NCBI GenBank assembly: GCA_037157565.1
Contig: JAZHRO010000013.1
Span: 34,228,501 to 34,292,500 of the forward strand
Direction of reading: 5' to 3'
From: Thalassia testudinum
Taxonomy: Eukaryota > Streptophyta > Magnoliopsida > Alismatales > Hydrocharitaceae
Length of the DNA stretch: 64,000 nt
In this document: positions 59,396-64,000 of the stretch, piece after piece
Layout of the letters: every line of letters starts with the position of its first letter
Position numbering within the stretch: the stretch's first letter is position 1
Translations under genes and position numbers: made by a program
Notes under the pieces: model-generated
Told to the model about the DNA's origin: nothing
The model's database searches: none
What the model saw: the letters and a program-made list of their open reading frames with translations, nothing else

Positions 59396-59984
59396 ATAAA
59401 CCTTCAACTAGGTTCAATGCTAATTAAAACTTGATCGCGCTTTGTTCAGCTCGCATAATAATAGCTTGTTAGCAAAGAGATTTTCATTTCCATTAAATTT
59501 GGATTGAAGCAATAATCAAGGTGGAGACTTTTTGAGAACATTGAAGATTCTACAAATTTACCTTGACTGTGGTAATCTCATCAATTTTGCCTTGATTATG
59601 GAGTCCTACAATCATGATCAATTTCACAATTAATTACACAATCACTTAGATTATGGGAATGTATTATAATTGGTGTGATTTATATGATATTCAAGCATAA
59701 TCTCTTTGGTTATATAAATGTGACTCTCCAACAAGCGACGTGACATTTAAATTTATAAATGTATGCATTCCGTTGTACCTTTCATCTCATTTTCATACCG
59801 TAGAATAATACTCCTTATTCATGATTTTTACCCTCTTTCTTTGAGAAATTTTCATGTTAAATTCTCGTATTTTTTGGACTTTACTCTTGTTATTCTTCTA
59901 ATTTCTTGTTGGTAGAGTATACAATCTTAAGGTTCCTGTCAATATTAGGACCATTGACAAATAAGTGTAGGTTTTGGTGGAAAG

Positions 59985-61729
59985 TGTTGAAATTTATGTG
60001 ATCTAAAAATAATGTAAAAATATAATCTAAACAATCTCATAAAAATCAAACACACAAGGAATACAAGTATTTTTAGGTAGAAACCTCAACTCGGGTAAAA
60101 ACCATCACTTAAACTTCTCGACTTAGGATTTTTTGATTAATCGAGTTGATCAAATGCACTAATGTACTACTTCAACGAGGATAGTACAGCCTCTTACAAC
60201 CACTCTACTTAACCCAAGAGTAGCATACCTCAAATCCACTCTTCTCCACGAATAGTATTTTGTCTCACAAAGAAGATGGGAATTCGCCAAGCAAATACCC
60301 AACCACAAAATAAAGAGAAAAACAAAGGAACCTATAGAGCCCAAATAGGTAAATGAACTCAGCTACTATAGAAAGGATCTTCCCTAAATAAGAAGTGATT
60401 TAATGTGAAATGCGCAGCGTAACGGTGCTCTCGGATGTATATATGCTAGGCTTGAAGAGCAGAGTCACTTTCCTTCTTGATGATTTCTTTTTTATGACAC
60501 AAATAGTATGGAAGTAGTATATCTTGGGTGTCTTGGACTTAAGAAGGGTACTCCTCTATTTATAAAGGTCCTTTAGAAGGCCTTGAAAGGCTTGGGTAGC
60601 CGTTGGGAGCAAATCTTACAAGATCAAGCCAAAATCCCAACGAAATCAGGGTTATTATGACATTGACAGAGTTATTAGACATCTAATATTCAGGTCAGAC
60701 ATTTGGTCAAACGTCTAATGATAATTTTGGATGTCTGCTCTAAAGGATTAGAGTCCCTGATTCTATTGGATCTAAACAAGGATCGAAGTTGACATCTAAA
60801 GTGCTATTATAAGACGTCTGGACATAAAATCGGACATCTAATAATAGGTGTGTTTGTTCTTATTTTGGACAAGATCTAAATAGGGTTCTCGTGTAGATAG
60901 GTCAAACGACATCTTGAACGTTTGACATAAGGTCTGAATGTCTGGTCTGAGGATTCTCTACAGGAATTTGATTTCTCGAGAAGCTAACGACTATAAGGTC
61001 TGACAGGTCAAGATTCGGGTCGAATCTAGCTTAAGGTCTCTTTATCAGACGTATGGTTATGTCTACAGATGTCTAATAATTCTATTAATATAGTCAAAAG
61101 GTGATTCTCGAATATTCTTTTCTAATAGGCCAACTGTCCCATTCCTAGATGTCTGGCAAGGTCATCAGACGTCTTTTAAGACGTCTGAACTAAGGGCAGG
61201 ACGTCTAACGGTTATAACGGTTATGATCACATCCTACTAATCACAGCCTAGGTGTTTGGATGTTTGGAAAATATCATACATTTTAAAGTCCAGGATTAGA
61301 CGTCTAATGTCCATATTGGACGTTTGATCAAGCTGCCTGAAGCCTATTTTGATTTTCTAAGTTTACCTAAGTATCCTAGTGATGCATTAGTGTTCCTAGA
61401 ACTAATGTAATATACCTTTTGGGCTCTTTAACATATATCTAAGTAAAATTAAAGAGCAAAAATATAAATGACAAGTAAATATAAGAGCAAATTGACTTCT
61501 ATCTTATTCTTTATCTTTTTTCCTCCTTCTTCAATCTTTTGCTCCATAAGAAGCTCTCTCTCCTCTTCTCCATCAAGCTCCTCTAGTCTGCCATGGATAT
61601 GAGCTTGAGTTCCTTCAAACTTACTTCCATTTGCATTATTCCTTAAACCTATAAACTCAAATGCAAATGTTACATAATAGGTATTTTATTATCATCAAAA
61701 TCAATGATCGTACTGCTTTTGCACTAACA
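59985..61729 (-). repeat. 3' LTR of a SIRE-like copia element
   Basis: On the minus strand it starts TGTTAGTGCAAAAGC, directly after a purine-rich ATGAGGAGAT, and ends ATAAATTTCAACA at 59985. It is 1745 bp long. A minus-strand TATA box TATAAATA is at 60557-60564, with U3 above and a transcript leader below. The GTGGAAAGTG context outside the left end would put the 5-bp target as GAAAG; its partner lies outside the window. The AGACGTCT array is in U3. Confidence 0.75.
60677..61330 (-). repeat. Array of AGACGTCT palindromes in the SIRE-like LTR
   Basis: About 16 copies or near copies occur. The perfect ones are near 60813, 61167, 61179 and 61298. At 61167-61186 two copies form AGACGTCTT and AAGACGTCT around TT. 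Many others differ by G-to-A or C-to-T changes (AGACATCT, AGATGTCT), as expected from decay of methylated CG sites. It lies upstream of the TATA box on the minus strand. Confidence 0.8.
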
Positions 61730-62107
61730 ATCTCCTCATTTTTTATGATGACAAAAGCACAAATAATAATCCAAAAATCTCCTCCTTTTTGCAATTTTAA
61801 TCATTGTACCTTATGCTTCCCCTTAAAACATGCTCTTCTAACTTTGATTAACTCCCCCTTTTTGTCATAATAAATTAAAAATTACATTCTCCCTTTCTTG
61901 ACATAACAAGATGACCATTCCATTAACTCTCCCTTTGTAATGGAAAGATAGCTAAATTTATTTTTAAAATCTTTTCCTTTCTTAATTGAAGGAAATCTTT
62001 CTCCCCTTTTCAAAAGAATCTAATGACATAAAAGATGTTTACCTATCTCCCCGTTATTGATGGACATATAACATATATAGAATTTTTTATTTCCCCCTAT
62101 CTAGATG
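61730..62107 (-). other. Purine-rich 3' region between gag and LTR of the SIRE-like element
   Basis: The minus strand has repeated GGGGGA and GACAAAAAGGGGGAG tracts (61855-61867 complement) and ends with the likely polypurine tract next to the LTR. Such GACAAAAAGGGGGAG text normally follows the end of pol in SIRE/Maximus elements. Here it comes about 170 bases after gag, so pol is absent. Confidence 0.65.
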
Positions 62108-62943
62108 CTAAAAATCATCAAAAGTAAGGTAAAGGATTTTACCTAACCTACCATGGCCAGTAAAATGACCCAAGTATAGGCTACCAAAGGTGACCAACTC
62201 CCATCCGAAGCTTAGAGGTGTGGGCATCGGTGTCGGTCTCCAATCAAATGGTTGATGCACGACGGTTTGATCATCCGTTGGTCTCCTCAGCGGTCTCCTT
62301 GTCTTCTTCATCGGTTTTAACTTTGGTTCACCTATCTTGAGTAGTCCATCCTCTATCTTGTAGGTCCAATGTTTCACATTGTAATCTCCCTTGAAACCTA
62401 CAAAACATGTTTTTAATTGTTTTCTCATTATCCAAGTCAATTTGGATTCATGTTTGTTAGTTGGTTTCCTTGATAGAGATCCTTTCTCAACATTTTGCCT
62501 AGAGCTAACTTTTTCATTAGAGAAACTATCTAATTTAGACGTCAAAGTATTTGAGTTTTCCTTAAGAGATGCAAGCTCCTTCTCTATAACATGCATCTTG
62601 ATTTTTAAAGTAGAAATTTCTATTTTTAAGCTAGCATTTTCCTCAACCAAATGACCATTTTCAATGACTAGATTATGATTCTTTAATAATAATTTATCCT
62701 TTTTAGAAAAGTTAGAACTGGAACTAATTTCCATATCCTTAATTTGAGTTTCTAACCTTTCATTTTCAGCTTTTAAAACACTAAGATTCTTTTTCAAATT
62801 TTTGTTTTCTACTTTAAGTGATTTATTAATTTCATATAATTCTCCTAAGGCTTCTTGCAACTCTACTATAGTAAAAGGATTTACCTCTTCATCGGAGTTG
62901 TCGTCACCTTCTTCACTATCACTTGCAATTGCCATGAACCCAT
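62108..62943 (-). pseudogene. SIRE-like copia gag, C-terminal part, interrupted by solo LTR C
   Basis: An open frame of 275 codons begins MAIASDSEEGDDNSDEE. It contains a long coiled coil (about residues 25-135, heptad-like L, I and K spacing) and a basic tail (LKPMKKTRRPLRRP), as in the middle of SIRE-type gag. The frame continues upstream of the first Met (NGF before MAIAS), and the LTR inserted at 62944 cuts it off, so the start is not a true one. Protease, integrase and RT are absent; the frame ends FDDF and a purine-rich 3' region follows. This is a second gag-only copia element in the window. Confidence 0.75.
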
Positions 62944-64000
62944 TGTTATGACCTGATCCCAGCTCTCTACAGGATCCGAGATTAGCTCGCCTCGACTAAT
63001 CCCAAAACCAAGTCGTCTAACAAGAAATAACCAAAAGTAAAAAATATTCTACAACTACACATGCAATGTAACTAAGCAGAAATAGATAAAAGGCAGTAAT
63101 GAAAATCAGAACGAGAAGTCTCAAAAATATTACATGCCACAAGCAGAAGAGTACTATAACATACATAGCCATCACAACTAGAACATAAAGAAATATAACA
63201 AGAACATAGCAGGAACAACTAAAGGTACTCACTACTACAAAAGTCTCTGTAATAGAAAAGAGAAAAATACTGCGGCTGGGCTCGGCTGGGCCGAGCTCCC
63301 TCGGCAGCCAGTAACGCTGGTTGCTCAACTCCCTGACCTGAACATGGTTATATAATCCGTGGTTAGCTAACGTTGAATGGAGTAGTGGTTAAGCCATTTA
63401 CATACAATTTAACATAAAGAAACAAGCAAATAACTAATCATTCATTTCCATTTATCTCAACTAGGTGTTTCTGATTCGGGTATTCTAATAAAGATCCACA
63501 ACATTTTTTAATCCTCTTATTCCAAAAGGAACGATCTTGATTGCAGTTTATTCTGCGATGTAGGATGTACACGTGGCACTCTCCTGGCAGGTTGAGCCCC
63601 CGTGGTAGTCCTACACCTAGTCTACCATCCCGAGGTCACAGTCGCGACGTAGCGGTGACTACGGCACGCACGATAAGCACACGGGCAGCTATCCCGCACT
63701 GGCACGCAGTCAGTCGTTTTCGCTAGCAGGTACGCCCAAACGTGCAGCACAGAGCAGAACAAGGCCTTGCCTTCTCAAAACAGGGGTCTCGCCCCTCATA
63801 AATCCACGTACCCTCGTCCGACTATATCGGTTTGCCCAGTGGGCCTCACAAGAGTCGGTGTAGGGTGGTCAGTCCTAACCTCGAGCCCCATGGGGAGGCT
63901 GGCTCCCCCCATACACTAAAGTAACAAGAGTCGACGTAGGGGGCTGATGAGAACCTCGTCATAAACCCTAAACTGGCACCATCTAACCTTGATTTGCAAG
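62944..64000 (+). mobile_element. LTR copy C of the large-LTR family, truncated by the window end
   Basis: It starts TGTTATGACCTGATCCC and follows copies A and B in order: CTCGACTAATCCCAA, a long A-rich part, GTTAGCTAACGTTGA, the ACGATCTTGATTGCAGT block, GTGACTACGGCAC, then CCCAGTGGGCCT. It is the same orientation as A. It interrupts the SIRE-like gag; the 5-bp target would be CCCAT (62939-62943), to be matched beyond the window. Whether it is solo cannot be seen. Confidence 0.85.

Noticed and set aside
62391..62654. 87-codon plus-strand frame
   Set aside because: Antisense of the SIRE-like gag coiled coil.

Overview
The window is a transposon-dense stretch of a flowering-plant nuclear genome, probably heterochromatic or intergenic. 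I could not support a single intact host gene. The evidence for a plant is the repertoire: an Athila-like Ty3 element, a chromodomain Ty3 element (chromovirus), Ty1/copia elements with tRNA-Met-like primer sites, plant L1-type LINEs with a zf-RVT domain, a MuDR-type (MULE) transposase, an Ac-like hAT element and a plant-mobile-domain (PMD) gene relic. I do not assign a species. Almost every coding region is a pseudogene with stops and frameshifts.

Region 1 (1-13908) is a stack of nested Ty3 elements read on the + strand. The oldest layer is a chromovirus whose pol resumes at 8190. An Athila-like element inserted in its reverse transcriptase; pol (1-2740), polypurine tract and 3' LTR (4140-8189) of that element lie in the window. 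A 2661-bp solo LTR (4346-7006, duplicated target GATTC) landed in the Athila LTR. A further 2779-bp TG...CA insertion (9297-12075, target ATTAT) splits the chromovirus integrase; removing it puts the two coding halves back in register. The chromodomain is at 13239-13421 and the 3' LTR follows.

Region 2 (13960-17940) holds two 5'-truncated LINE copies head to tail, each ending in a 3' stem-loop. Region 3 (20850-29830) is on the - strand. It holds a PMD pseudogene split by a second solo LTR of the same family (21303-24116, target ATAAG), then a MULE transposase pseudogene with DDE-region, SWIM and zinc-knuckle remnants.

Region 4 (32111-40791) is a nest of - strand copia-like elements. E1 contains a 1272-bp hAT element and E2 (target CTAAC). 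E2 contains E3 (35046-39635), an unusual LTR-gag-LTR-gag-LTR tandem array with no pol, which carries a 722-bp Ac-like hAT element. A decayed copia RT/RNase H and LTR follow at 41020-42265.

Region 5 (42270-64000) is AT-rich and mostly unrecognised. It holds a probable solo copia LTR (53848-54952), a 70-base-arm foldback (55781-55939), a dense array of a GTACCGGTAC palindrome (58350-58890), and a SIRE-like gag-only copia element (LTR 59985-61729, gag 62108-62943). The gag is interrupted by a third copy of the solo-LTR family, which runs off the window end.

The main unexplained pattern is that several unrelated LTRs, and one further locus, carry dense arrays of short palindromes: AGACGTCT in three LTRs of two families with a related hairpin in a third family, GGTCGACC in one LTR, and GTACCGGTAC in one array. 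In the two copia LTRs the array lies just upstream of the TATA box.
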